Assembly (NCBI GenBank): GCA_022702545.1
Contig: JAHRBC010000002.1
Coordinates: forward strand, 6,138,001-6,202,000
DNA length: 64,000 nucleotides
Source of the DNA: Phycomyces nitens
Taxonomy: Eukaryota > Mucoromycota > Mucoromycetes > Mucorales > Phycomycetaceae
Reading direction: 5' to 3'
Of this stretch, positions 23,129 through 36,867 are shown one piece after another (within the stretch, counting starts at the first letter, position 1; each line of letters starts with the position of its first letter). The position numbers and the translations under genes were made by a program. A model generated the notes under the pieces. That model saw only the letters and a program-made list of their open reading frames with translations, did not search any database and was not told where the DNA came from.

Positions 23129-24703
23129 ATGAGTTTCTCTAAACGCAACCCATTATGGCTAATAGCCTTGGCGACCTATACATGTGTATTATACGTTATC
23201 TTTAGATCCATGGGATCATCCAGCTGGTCAACCCAACGTTTAGTAGACGACGAACCCATAAACGCAGCTCCTGTTATTCAACAAGACGTCAAACCTCAGA
23301 GTGTCTGCAACTCTGAATCTGTATTGAGGAATATTGACTATAACCACGGGAATGCCCATATTGAGTTCTGGCGCCATCTCCCAAAAGAAGTCATACAGTC
23401 TTATCGAAAACAATGGCAGGATTTCATTGCCAACGAAAAGCCAAAGCCAAGTATCGGACAATTCAAGGGTCGTGGAATTGTCCTGGTGGCAGGAAATGTC
23501 GATACATTTAAGCGTGCAACAACTACAGTCCGTATATTAAAGGAACTCCATCATTGCAAGCTCCCAGTCGAAGTATGGCACTTGTCAGACGAAATACCAT
23601 CTGAAGAGACCATAAAAGAACTGAGCCGTCTTGGCGCTGTTACGCGAGACTTTAGCGAGGAAGATCTAGTGCGACCTGTGAAACAAAGAAGAGACGCAGA
23701 CAAGCAGTACGTCATTAATTGATTTCTCAGCTCAAGAAGATCATTAATGTATAGGATAGGTTCCAGATCAAGGCGGCTGCCATAATCAATTCAGCATTCA
23801 ATGAGGTCCTTTATCTTGATTCTGATAATGTGCCAGCCATTGACCCAACATTTTTGTTTGATTCGCCTGATTACAAGAGGACTGGGGCCATGTTTTGGCC
23901 TGATTTCTGGCAAGTCAAATCCAGCCATCTGGAGAATATAGGCCAGCTAATAATGGTTTAATACTTGTAGGAAAACAGACGGAGAAAATATCATATTTCC
24001 TATCCTTGATATTCCTTGTGAAGACGAATGGGAGCAAGAGGCAAGTTACAGCCATTTGAAATGAAAATTATAATAATAACAATTGGACATTTATTAGTCT
24101 GGACAAATTGTAGTGAACAAGGCCAAGTCTTGGCTTCCATTGCAGCTCGCTTGGTATATGCAAAGCAACTATGAAATATACTTTCAATTGCTCAATGGCG
24201 ACAAGGATACCTTTCAATATGCCTGGAAGGTAAGCATAGATCATTAAATGGTCTAAACCACGTCTTATTATAACTCTTTCAACCCACAGGCCCTTGGTGC
24301 TCCATTCTACATGGTCCCTACTTTCCTTGGCATGGGAGGAGGAATGGTTCAAGGCCGATTCTGTGGCCATACGATGTTGCAGTACTACCCAGATGGAGAC
24401 CAAGACAAGCTCTTGTTTATTCACGCCAACATGATGAAGGTTACAGAAAAGTCCAACTTTATGCAAAAGAATAGAGTTGGCCAAGAGGTTGAGCGGCCAT
24501 GGCAGCTGGCAAAACGATATACGATGAGCCGCGGCAACAAGTGGCTTCAACCCGGATACTACCTCGCCCCTACAAACCAACCATGTATGGATTTCACTCA
24601 TTTAAAAGGAGAGCCAGAATGTGCTATAGAATCTTTTGACAAGGTTGCACCTGGAGTCCAAGACGCTTATTTTGCAATGGGTGGCATTGGCGGGCGCTCA
24701 TGA
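23129..24703 (+). CDS. MNN1-like mannosyltransferase (GT71 type)
   Basis: Five exons (23129-23706, 23760-23909, 23971-24040, 24098-24229, 24290-24703) encode 447 aa. It is a type II membrane protein: a short basic N terminus, then a span LWLIALATYTCVLYVIF. The catalytic part starts near GRGIVLVAGN and carries a metal-binding DXD-like motif, YLDSDN at 210-215, followed by RTGAMFWPDFW and GGGMVQGRFCGH. This fits the fungal alpha-mannosyltransferase family (PF11051), which extends N- or O-glycans in the Golgi. Introns 2 and 3 start with GC instead of GT (both donors read G|GCAAGT); only this reading keeps frame. Exact linkage and acceptor cannot be told from sequence. Confidence 0.92.
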
Positions 24704-27411
24704 GTTTAGACCAGCATTATGTATTTAGCATTCTTTGTACTCCCGAGAATCTTCAAGGACTATAATCCATTTGACCATATTGCATTGTACAGATTTAAAG
24801 AAGCCTGGATCACTGATATATAATATATATATTATATATATATATAAAAGAGAGAGAGATTCTAAAGAATAAAATCCAAAAAAAAAAGGGATACTTGTTA
24901 TTGTCGCACTGGTCCATGTAAACCAGACTTGGATTTGGTTTAAAGAGGTCCAATCGAGCCATGATTGGCATGGGATTTTTTTAAAAAAAAGTGTGATTTA
25001 GATAAATTAGATTACCATTACTTGCTGATTGGAAAATGTATCAAGAGGCAATTAGCATTTGTCTGTTGTAATTAGCCGAGATTCCAATAATGATCACCAA
25101 TCTAGAGGATCCGAGTTTTATTTTTGCCAGTTGCCAAGCAACAACAAAAAAAGTACAATCATCGCATGGCATTAAAGTGTCATCTAATCTGATAATAATA
25201 ATAGTGATTGAAATGTAGCCTATAAATGATCAATATTGTCATCTGAAACCCTTTCTGGACATTTTAATTCAAATAATCCAAGCCATATGTTCAATAATCA
25301 TTTTGGTCTAGAACACCCTTTGTGGTTTCAAAATCGCCAAAAGTACAAGGCCAATAAATAGAGTCCTCTAAACCGTGCCACCCCAGTCCCTGTGCAAATT
25401 GATTAAAACAGGGAAACATCATCAAGGAGGCCAGCTTGAAACCAAGCCATCAAAACATCTACTGCTCTGGTGGGAGCACCAGTGTTGCGACAAGGTCCAT
25501 ACTTGTTTTATAGTCCTCTCATCAAAAAGGCAAGGTTTTTTTTGATGACGATGCATGCAAAAGGACTGGATATGTGAATGTGCTGTTATGATACCAAGTT
25601 TGAACAACCCGAATTTCATTAATTTACACAAGATTGGTCAAACCAATAAAGGGTATAAAAGTGGAATATATTATCTGAAGCAATTCAAAATATATTGGCA
25701 ATCATACTTTTACGTTATCTATACTTGTGCATCGATTCCAAAAGAGTGTAAATTACACTACTGTATAAAGAGGTTGAATATGAGTGGACTCTATCTTGCG
25801 ATATTAATAACAGTAGGTCACTCGAGCTACAAGACACATTGACAATTGTTAGGTGGCTGCTTTAAAGACTCGTATGTCTTGACAGTTTAAGGCCGTTAAT
25901 CTTAATATATATATATTACTAATATTTCAACAAGAGATTGTATTAGTAATGTATATCATGACAAATTGCTTGTGAGAACACCAAGACCAAAGGTCAATGG
26001 GGGTTCACAAGGGAATCAACAGAATCTTCAAGCCATTGTGGGGATATGAGCCATGATAGCAAATGATATATTAACTTTTTAATATGCTTCAACCGTTATG
26101 ATCAAATATCATATGTACTATAGGATTGCTTGTAAATCAGGTTTATCATAAAGGGATCTCCAATCTATCTTTATTGATACATCTGTCTGGATCTCATCAA
26201 TCTATAAAAGAGGTCGCAAACCAGTCTACAGCATGTATATGATGGTTCAAGATCTGGTAGGCTTAGGACCATATTATATTTCCTCCCCATCTTTAGAATA
26301 TCTCTCTCGCCAGCCTGTATTCTATCCAACTTGTTATTCTGCAGAGTGTGAATCGAGTGATAAAAATGTACTGTGCACAGACAAGAAATGCTTCTTGTGC
26401 CATCTTGACTTTGTGCCAAGATCCCTTTTTTAAGACCATTTATGATTCTTGTGCTTCCACTCAATTGTACGTGTCTTTGGAAGCTTAGTCATAAAGTGCT
26501 TTGGCCATTTATGTATTTATGAGCGTCCCTAAACCCATTAAAAAGATTTGAGAACATAAAGGGATAGTACTGGCCATCTAGAGTGCAAATGGACCCATGG
26601 ATAAATAAAAGCCATGGGTTAATTTCTGTCATTTAACATGAGAAAAATGAGCTGACAATTGGCCAAGACAACTATTGGTATTTACCCGTAATACACATTT
26701 TATCTATATGTATTGAATGTTAATTGACTTGGTACAGATCATTATCAACACACTCTCTGTTTTGTTTTGGACACTTGTTTATACACTGGATAAAAAGCAG
26801 CCCTAGACAAAGAAAGAGAGAAATTGGGTCAATCCCATGTGTCACTAGGCGGATCGCGGATCTCGGCAGACAAATGCGTCCCGGAAATTGCTGTCAAACA
26901 AGTGCTTGATGACGCAGATACACTATTGCTCTGAATGAGGTTGATCTCAGATCTAGTAATAAAATGCAGCAGATGAAGTGATCTATAGGCCCAGCAAGAG
27001 GCAGCAAGGGAATAATAATAATAATAAAAAAAGGAGACCTTTGCAGGGATAGTGCTAGTTTTATTCGGACTTCAACACGAGTCTTGAGGTTGAATTCAGG
27101 AAATTGGAGTTGTACAGTTGATGGACCACAATTACCATATTTTTTTTTACTTTGAAAAATACAAGAGCCGTCTATGTGAAATAGAGCTCTTCTTTCACTC
27201 TGATACCACTTTATCTTTTTGTCTTTTTTCTTTCTATTTCCACTAGCACTCCAAGGAACAAACTGTTTTCCATCTTGCACCACAATCCCCTCAAAATAAA
27301 GCAAGATAGCCCTCCAGGACCCCTAATTGTTATTTCTATTTAAACTATAACTTCTTTTTTCTTTCCCTTCTATCCCCCGCCATCTTTCTCTCTTTCTCTT
27401 TCTTACAAGCC
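24704..27411. other. Intergenic, AT-rich
   Basis: 2.7 kb without a supported gene. A 66-codon ATG frame at 26233-26433 has a clustered cysteine end (CYSAECESSDKNVLC) but nothing else behind it. A TA-rich palindromic patch sits at 24818-24847. A pyrimidine-rich promoter-like stretch precedes the gene at 27412. Confidence 0.5.
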
Positions 27412-28722
27412 ATGAGAAAACAAGAGTGGCAGGGACAACTGATCGTCGTCTTTGTCTCAATAATAATCGCCTTTGTCGCCTACACCTCACAAATATTCGT
27501 CCTCTGGAAATCGCTGGGTGGAGCCGTCGCCCACACCTTTTTTGTTCTCGCCCCATTCAATGTGTTTATCATATTCGTCTATATCAATTATGCACTCACA
27601 TGTACCACTGATCCTGGCACCGTTCCTCCCAACTGGGTAAATGCCAATTTACTTTAATTTATTTTATAATATCTTTTTTCACACTGCTCTCTATAGATGC
27701 CTGATCAGGACACCCATTTTGAGGTCAAACGATCGACTCACACCGCACGCTTCTGTAAGACCTGCAACAATTTCAAACCACCGCGCGCGCATCACTGTAG
27801 CACTTGCAACAGATGTGTATTAAAAATGGATCACCACTGTCCATGGATAAATAGCTGCGTAGGATTCGCAAATTATGGCCACTTTTTACGCTTCTTGGTC
27901 TATGTGGAAATATCGTCGATATACCTCTTTGCCTTGTTGAGCAACAGACTTTCCCAGATCCTAAGTCAATTGCACACCGTAAGCAACCACAAGAAAAAAT
28001 ATATAAAAAACATAAAATATTCTAATCTGCCAAAATTATATTAGTCTCAAATACGTCCGTCAGCCACTGAAGCTGCATTCTTGTCCATAAACATGATATT
28101 GGTTGCCTTGGTGATTGTTTGCGTCGGCATCTTAGGAGGTTACCATGTATACTGTGTCACCACAAATACTACAACAATCGAGGGCTGGGAAAAAGGAAAG
28201 ACATTGACGATGAAGCGAATGGGAAAAATCCAGAATGTAAGCCATCAACCACTATTCAACACTATCTGACATCAATAGGTCAAATATCCGTATGATTATG
28301 GCATAATGAGCAACCTACGCACAGTGCTTGGTCCCCAGCCACTGTTCTGGCTCTGGCCAAGAACCATGTCCGGCACTGGCCTTTATTTCCCAATCAACGC
28401 AGCAAACGCCAATGTCGAGACGGTTGCAGAAATAAAAGAAGAGGAAGAGAGCCAGAACCGAGAATCCAGCTATTCAAATTACTCGCTATACACTGAACAA
28501 GGCGATGCACCACCACCCGTAAAGCATGTTTCTGTCACTGAACCCCCTCGGATTCGCACAAAGACCAGCAGCATGTTACGTCTCGAAAAGACATCCTCAC
28601 GCCCAACCACTCCAGGATCAGTGTTTACGTTTGCCTCTGCCGCAACCCTTGTCGACCCACATTCGAAACCACCATTGATCTTTAAAGAGTCCTTTGACAA
28701 GGAGTATCCCAACCAACGGTGA
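27412..28722 (+). CDS. DHHC palmitoyltransferase
   Basis: Four exons (27412-27636, 27697-27978, 28045-28236, 28279-28722) encode 380 aa; introns are 60, 66 and 42 nt, all in phase 0. Two hydrophobic spans ([20 protein letters not shown] and a second near residue 50) precede the cysteine-rich domain, which runs from C95 to the DHHC at 120-123 (C123 catalytic). Two more spans flank it. A TTIE motif (the TTxE box of the family) lies at 212-215, and [15 protein letters not shown] begins the tail. The enzyme moves palmitate from acyl-CoA to cysteines of target proteins in Golgi, vacuole or plasma membrane. It most resembles the Pfa3/ZDHHC2-15 group; exact orthology is not claimed. The tail after residue 260 is serine-, threonine- and proline-rich. 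Confidence 0.93.
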
Positions 28723-29402
28723 ACCGCATTTTTCTTCTTCTTTTTATAAATATTGTTACAACATTTTTCTCCTATAAATCCCTCTACACTTTCTCACCTT
28801 TTTCTTTTTTAAAGATCCGTCGCATATTACCTCCTTACTAAATTAGATATCCTTTAATATCTTGCTAATCTAGCTCATCTCTAACCTGCTGTCCAACTCT
28901 TCTTCATTTCTGCCTTGTCAAATACATGTATTTATTTATTATTTATTATTTATTATTATTATTAAAAAAAGAAAAGATCCTCTCTCAATTATCTCGTAGA
29001 ATTTGTGATTTGTAAGAAAGAACAACTTGTTCGGAATAATCCACTCTTTTGGATATTTGGCTCATTTTATGTGTGCTTGTAATCTTTCCGACGATTTCAA
29101 TACGTTCCTGGACGTGGTCTCAAAGCTAGAATACCGACATCTTTATGTTGTATAAAAGTAGACTTGGCTCCTATAATACCTAGTTATTTAATGTTTTGAT
29201 CCATATGATGAATTTTTACATATCTCCGAAAGTGTTTGTACTAGTTTTATAAACGTCCTTTCTATTTATTTTTCTTATAAGAAAACCTGCATTCTATTGT
29301 CTCTCTCTTTTTAATTTTAATTTTAATTTTGTGTGTGTGTGTGGTTTTTTTCTTTAAATAAAATAAAATAAAATAATAAAATATAAAATATAATCTCCAA
29401 CA
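28723..29402. other. Intergenic
   Basis: 680 bp of AT-rich DNA with ATTT and ATT repeats (28926-28965), repeated TTTTAA (29310s) and AAATA repeats just before the next ATG. No gene is seen. Confidence 0.6.
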
Positions 29403-31193
<1,791 letters not shown>

Positions 31194-31564
31194 ACTACCA
31201 CTGTTTTCAGCATGGACATGTTAATATCGGCACAATTGGAAATCCAATAGGTTTCTAGACATCATGTATTGTGATTATTATGATTATTATGATTATTATT
31301 CTGGTTTAAAGCCTGGCCAATGACCATGGTTTTTGGAATACCTTTGTACCATTAGCCATACTATCAAATCGTTTAGGATTCCCCAAAAAAAAAACAAAAA
31401 AACGTAAATAAAATCGTTTAGTTTATTTTTGGAAATCTAAAGAGGTATTTGTGTTGAAGAAAATTAAAGATTAATAAAATGGTCGGATACGCAACCAAGC
31501 CTACGATGGCCTTAACATCCTGGCCATTTTCTTAACCAATTGCAATGTTCCAATGGTATAAAAG

Positions 31565-31596
<32 letters not shown>

Positions 31597-32102
31597 CCGT
31601 ATAATAATTATTCGTCTGTATCTAGAAAGGTACGTGGGGGACACAATCTTATTGCTAGTCCCCTTGAGCTTATACACATTCTTTTTTTTTCTTTTTTTTT
31701 TGGCAAACTGTCATTTACAAACGGGCCAATTCTATTAATAATATCAATTGACATTTTGCGATTGACAGTATAACCAAGGTTTCTTTCGAAATATCTTTAA
31801 AGATATCCATTTGAACCAACCTATCAATTGGAATCAATCCTTGGATTCGATCCCCTCCCAACACTATGGCACTCGACTTTTCTTCTTTTTCTTTCTTTAT
31901 TTACACCAAATGTGTTTGCAAAGTAAGCTTGGCAGCCAAGTTCATTTCTAGTATAGACATTTAATTTCCCAAGAAAAAGCCAATTGATTTACTGTGACTC
32001 GTTTTCCTCTGCCAGCCAATTATAGTAAAAAGTAGAAGAAGAAAAAAAATGACCCCTCTTGGACATTTTGGACAAAAAAAAATTAGTGTTTCCATCACAA
32101 TC
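31194..32102. other. Intergenic
   Basis: 0.9 kb with an AAT repeat at about 31565-31593, A-rich runs and T-rich runs. No gene is seen. The last 150 bp should contain the promoter of the zinc-finger gene. Confidence 0.6.
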
Positions 32103-32922
32103 ATGGCCGATTCAACATCCTCAGGACCTATTATTACATACTGCGTAGAGTACGCCGAAACCCAGCTTTCGGTCTGCAAGGCATGCAACCGAGTCATCCC
32201 AGCCAAATCTCTGCGTGTAGGAGAACTGTTCCGCAAGAACAAAAAAGAAAAGAAGAAGCAGGCAAAATATTCTTGGTGGCATTTCAAATGCTGGACAGGT
32301 ATGGCACGAAACCTAGAGTAACGAATGCTAATCAACCTTTTGAATATTGTCCAGTTCCCAAGATGCTGACCGTTCTCCCTATTGAGCAGTTTAGAGGCTT
32401 CCCTGCATTGGCCAAAAAGGTAAGATTTATGCAGCAGGGTCTGTTCGGCTTATTGAGCTCTTTTTCTTTTTCTTTGTTGGAGGAATTTAGGATCAGGAAC
32501 GTGTTGAGCGGGTAATTAAGCACGGTGAAGGTGCATCATGGAAGAGCGTCAATGTAAAGGTTGTCAAGGAAGGAGAAGAAGAGGAAGTGGAAGAGGAAAA
32601 GCCAAAGAAGAAACAAAAGATCTCAAAGGAGGCCGATGAAGACGTTGATTTGACAGATATCCTGACTGGTGTACAGGCCAAAAAGCCAGAGACAAAGACA
32701 AAAAAGGCAAAAGACGCAGTAAATGGTGAAAAGACAAAGGGAGAAAAGAAAAAGACCGAAAAGGCCACAAAGAAACAGGCCAAGGTTGAGGCTCCAAAGG
32801 TCGAGGAAGAGCCCAAGCCGGTCTTGCTTCCCAAGGAAGACCAGCTCGAATTGGAGAGCATTGCCAATGAAATCCAGGCTTCCTTCAAGGCTGACCAAAA
32901 GGCCAAGAGATCAAGAGCATAG
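32103..32922 (+). CDS. PARP-type zinc-finger protein
   Basis: Three exons (32103-32298, 32355-32419, 32491-32922) encode 230 aa. The N-terminal third is a PARP/DNA-ligase III zinc finger: ligands C25, C28 (CKAC), H60 and C63 (WWHFKCW), with the typical LRVGELFRK after the first pair. The rest is lysine- and glutamate-rich (KPKKKQKISKEADED) and ends AKRSRA, so it is probably nuclear. This finger binds DNA breaks; no polymerase or ligase domain follows, so it is a stand-alone finger protein as seen in many fungi. An in-frame ATG at 32049 could add 18 residues; I prefer 32103 because the added residues are not family-like. Confidence 0.88.
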
Positions 32923-33081
32923 GATATTTTATAAAAAAAAGAAACTCATGGGGATATTGCCATGGTTCTGGATTCCATCTTGTTTACAACACATAAAAAC
33001 ACATCAAATGCATTTATCTCTTATTATACTATACACTATTATTACTATTATTACAATTACAATTATTATTTATTCTAAAGT

Positions 33082-33791
33082 TTACTTGTGACGAACAGTG
33101 AGCCAGCCATCTTCATCAGGTTGTTCAGGTTCCTTTGGTTTTGCCACACCCATATCCTGATCCTGATCCTACAACAATTTGAAATCAGCATACTACAATT
33201 ACCTGTACCTTTGCTCTATTATATTGCCTTACCTCTTCTTCGTCTTCCTCGTCTTCTTCCACATCAGAATCTTCCTCCTCTCCTTGCTTGACATAGCTAG
33301 AGGCAGATGCCTGGTTCTGGGCCTGGAATCTTTCTCTCAGATTAATAACCTCGGTAAAGTTGCCAGTGATGCATTGGTTAAAGATCATGACGAGATGCTT
33401 GGCAATCTATAAAGAACCATAAATACACTATTGTTTGCATAAATATCGTACCAAGTATGCCGAATCATCCTCCAACAGAGTCTGGAACTCGTCTGACATG
33501 ATCTGAATCAAGATGTCTTCAATTTCGTCCACTTCGACCTTTTTTCCGTCTGGATCAAATTTGGAATCAATACCAGTCATTCAATAATTGAGAATGCCCA
33601 GACTTACTCTTGTCAAAGTAATCGACCATCAATTGGATCATCCAATCTCTCTTTTCGGCAGATTCAACACCTCCCCAATCCTGTTCGACTGCCAGCTTGA
33701 GAGCAGTCCATGACTTGAAGATATATGTAACTCCTTCAACAAAGGCAAGTTTGTTGGGATGCTGCTGCTGTTGCTGCTGCTGTGCTGCCAT
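33082..33791 (-). CDS. TSR2: Pre-rRNA processing protein TSR2
   Basis: Four exons (minus order 33791-33608, 33549-33452, 33406-33233, 33168-33082) encode 180 aa. After a polyglutamine start it has the TSR2 core: FVEGVTYIFKSWTALKLAVE, WGGVESAEKRDWMIQLMVDY, KVEVDEIEDILIQIMSDEF, and a long acidic stretch. It ends with the family signature EDGWLTV. TSR2 escorts ribosomal protein eS26 to pre-40S particles and is needed for 20S pre-rRNA processing. The polyglutamine run (codons CAG/CAA at about 33762-33782) is polymorphism-prone. It is divergent from RPA3, with 259 bp between starts. Confidence 0.93.
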
Positions 33792-34050
33792 GTTGAGATC
33801 GATCAAGAAAGAGGGGTATCTATTATTATTATTTTTAGATTCCCGATACAGATCCAAAATGTATATAAAATGCCAATTCAAAAAAAAAAAAAATGAACAG
33901 ACGGTGCTGTGACAGCGTTCATGTCATCAATCCTAGACCGCGTTCAATCTAAGCGCGTGCAATATAATCGGTACGCGCTGGCAGTCTGTTTTCTTATTTC
34001 TCTTTGTCCACGCGTCGTGCATACATATATAGACACATTTATCGATCGAA
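33792..34050. promoter_or_regulatory. TSR2/RPA3 divergent promoter with MCB-like sites
   Basis: The 259-bp gap between divergent ATGs holds a perfect ACGCGT (34010-34015) and further CGCG-core sites (CCGCG at 33939, GCGCGT at 33953, ACGCGC at 33973). ACGCGT is the MluI cell-cycle box bound by MBF in yeasts, typical of replication genes such as RPA subunits. CG-rich hexamers are rare in the surrounding AT-rich DNA, so the cluster is likely functional (inference). Confidence 0.55.
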
Positions 34051-34632
34051 ATGGAAAAGCCAACACCACGCATTAATTCCGGTCTCAGACAAAAGTATAT
34101 TGAAAGAATCGTTCGCTTAACGGGAAAGGTGGTGTCGGTAAGCTCATGAATTTTTTTAAAGACAAGTACTGCGGATTCAATATTAATTTTTATTGTTGTT
34201 GTTGTTGTTGTTGTTGATTATTATTATTATTAGTTTTCTGGAGAGAGTGCATTGATTGAATCATCAGATGGTGGACAGATCCTCATAAAGACCAACAAGG
34301 TTTGTTAGGATCCATAAAGAGTGCGTTTACTGAATCAAAGCAGGAGGCTGCATGGGGCACATCGTATGTGGAGATCATTGGCAGAATTGAAAAGGATTTC
34401 TCAATTACTGAATTCAGTTCTATTAATCTGGGAGAGAATATTGGTAAGTACGGTTAATAAAACGCTGTCTTTATTTTATTATTATTATTATTATTATTAT
34501 TTTCTACTGGGTGTCCTATACGATTCTGTTGGAGTGTGATATGGGTATCTAATGAAGCGAGTTGTTATAGACCTTGGGCTGGTTGACAAGGTGGTAGAGT
34601 ATGGTCAGAGATACCCAGAGATCTTTGAATGA
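34051..34632 (+). CDS. RPA3: Replication protein A 14 kDa subunit
   Basis: Four exons (34051-34137, 34234-34299, 34344-34443, 34571-34632) encode 104 aa, the usual size of RPA3. It is a single OB fold: MEKPTPRINSGLRQKYI, VRLTGKVVSFSGESALIESS, TSYVEIIGRIEKDFSI and a C-terminal helix KVVEYGQRYPEIF that would join the RPA trimer helix bundle. RPA binds single-stranded DNA in replication, repair and recombination. Introns 1 and 3 carry TTG and ATT repeats. The family call (PF08661 type) rests on length, order of motifs and the GxVxx...G..A.I pattern. Confidence 0.88.
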
Positions 34633-34984
34633 TTGCATATACGAGCACCCCCCATCTTATATACATACATACATATTATATAAATATCTCTATACATTTC
34701 TTATAGTATATCGTTCAATAGACAGAGAATGTGTGGCCGTATAAAATGTTTATAAAGTCTAAAAGAGGTAGCAAAAGTAGAGGCAAACCTACTCTCGTGG
34801 ATCTTTATATTTGGCAGGAGTCAACTTGCTTATTTTACCCTAGACCCCTTTTTTTCTTTTTTTTTTAATTCTGGTTATCTTAAAGATTGGCCATCTAATA
34901 ATTCCATCAGAATTCATCTCTCTTTCTATTAAAAAAAAAACAACACATCTCAAGGTCACTTTTAATAATCATAATCATTTAATA
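34633..34984. other. Intergenic
   Basis: 350 bp with an ATAC repeat near 34663, T and A runs, and no supported frame. It should include the RPA3 3' UTR and the promoter of the next kinase. Confidence 0.6.
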
Positions 34985-36631
34985 ATGAAATCCACCCAAT
35001 CACCGTAAGTAAATCTGCAACAATTACACAGATCATTGACATCTCTACAGCCCTACCTCTCAGCTGCAGGCCCAACCCGCAATCACCCTTTCGCCTCCTG
35101 AGCCAAAGTCTCTGGCAAGAAAGAAAAAGAGCTTTAGGGACCTCTTTAGCCAGGCCAACAGCCAGCAGCCAGACTCTCCGCCAGATCTGGTATCTGTCAT
35201 TGGAAAACGACTCACCAGCTTCTCTTTGCGCAGTACATCTTCTGAGCATACAGAAGTGTCCGAGAATCCTACATTAGCTACGGCAGCAGCAATGGCATCT
35301 ATTGTGGCAGCCCTGGCAGTTGGACAACAACCACAGAAACCAACTCCCAGCATTCTCTCTCTCCATCCTGATTCAGCCTACTCTGGTCTGCCCTCGCCAC
35401 AAGATTCATTGTCTCTGCCCAGCACTCCTACATCTCCTTTGTCTCCCTTGTTGTTGGTTAAAGAAGACCATGATCCCTTTAGTGGATCCCGAAGAGCACT
35501 CTCTCAGAACCAACAGACCAACAAGGCCCAGGATTCAAAGCGGAGTCGCAGTGTCTGGACATTTGAGAAAGAAAAGGCTGACATTGGACAGATTGAGAGC
35601 CGTCAGCCATTGATGCTCCATGAAAAGTACATTGACCACCGAAAAGGCAGAGTGATAGGATCAGGAGCAACCGCAACAATCCGACTCCTCGAGTTACCCG
35701 ACCGGCCAGCGTGGATCTCCCCCGAACAAGCCCGCCACAGCAGCAAGAAATCAAAAAAAGGAAAGGTGATTGTTGCCATCAAGGCATTTCGAAAGCGGGA
35801 TCGGGACGAGACAGAAAAGGCGTATCACAAACGTATGACAAGCGAGTTTTGTATCAGCAAGGCTTTGCGTCATCCTCATATTGTAGAGATGTTTGATCTC
35901 TTAAAGGACCACAAGGGCAGATGGTGTTCGGTTATGGAATATGTATGTTGGAGTTTTTAATTAATTAATTGACAAGATGTCTAACGGCTGTATAGTGCTC
36001 AGGAGGAGATGTGTTTACGGTCATGCAAGACTATGAACTGGACGACAATGAAATCGACTGTTTGTTCAAGCAGCTTCTCAAGGGTCTTGCTCATATGCAC
36101 AGCTGTGGTGTTGCCCACCGAGACATCAAACCCGAGAACCTGGTGATGACATCTGAAGGAGTCCTCAAGATCACAGATTTTGGAGTGGCTGATGTATTCC
36201 AGTCCTGCTTCCACAAGACAACACATCTATCCCATGGACACTGTGGATCAGCACCATACTGGCCACCAGAGCTATTTGGCCACTCAGACAGCCACAATGT
36301 TTCCTATGATGGCCGTGCATTTGATGTCTGGAGTGCAGCTGTTACATGGCATTGTCTGCTCTACAGACGTATGCCATTCTTGGAAGCATCACACACAGAC
36401 GAAAAGTATGTCGAGTATATAGAACAGCGTCAAGGCCGGTCATGGACTCCTTTGAGCAAATGTACCGATAAAGAAAAGGAGTGTATGTATGGCATGTTTG
36501 ATCCCAACCCTGAAACACGCTGGACTGCACAGAAATGCCTAGATTCCGAGTGGATAAAGGCCATTTGTGTCTGTCGAGATGGCCGAACAGAAACTGGTGG
36601 TGTCCATAGACATCACATCACAACAGCATAG
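34985..36631 (+). CDS. HAL/NPR-type Ser/Thr kinase
   Basis: Three exons (34985-35004, 35051-35942, 35996-36631) encode 515 aa; the first exon is only 20 nt. A long serine- and proline-rich N-terminal region (FRDLFSQANSQQ, SPLSPLLLV) precedes the kinase. Kinase marks: VIGSGATATIRLLELPDRP, the catalytic lysine in VIVAIKAF, CSGGDVFTVM, HRDIKPENLVM (H345, D347), ITDFGVADVF and HCGSAPYWPPE. The GSGA loop, GGD and GxCGSxPY features resemble the fungal HAL4/HAL5/NPR1 family, which controls ion and nutrient transporters at the membrane. The terminal residues (HRHHITTA) are family-atypical. It is convergent with the HRI kinase, 236 bp apart. Confidence 0.88.
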
Positions 36632-36867
36632 AAATATTGAAGCATTACAATTACAATTACCATTACTATTATCATTACCATCATTACAATATATTTAAAC
36701 ATTACTTGATTGATTGATTGATTGTTAATATTTTAGACTTTGGATTTTATGTATTTATTGCAGTGTGGAAAGCATAGAAGAAAAGGGTGGAATGATTGAT
36801 TGAAAGTATGTTATACTTGTATATACAGAATGGGGAGGTTGTTGGGATTAAGGGTAGATTTGGTAGA

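Noticed and set aside
24041..24046. GT four bases downstream as donor for mannosyltransferase intron 3
   Set aside because: It shifts the frame at the only good acceptor (24097); the GC donor keeps frame and continues the family sequence.
25464..25479. Short hairpin CTGGTG-GGAG-CACCAG as an RNA element
   Set aside because: Isolated 6-bp stem with no conserved context or neighbouring gene.
26233..26433. 66-codon cysteine-containing frame
   Set aside because: No signal peptide, no splice partners and no family; cysteines alone are not enough.
31565..31593. Regular AAT repeat as a possible CRISPR-like array
   Set aside because: Simple trinucleotide microsatellite without spacers, in a eukaryotic genome.
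32049..32102. Upstream in-frame ATG for the PARP-type finger protein
   Set aside because: The added residues (MTPLGHFGQKK) do not look like the family start, and the second ATG is better placed.
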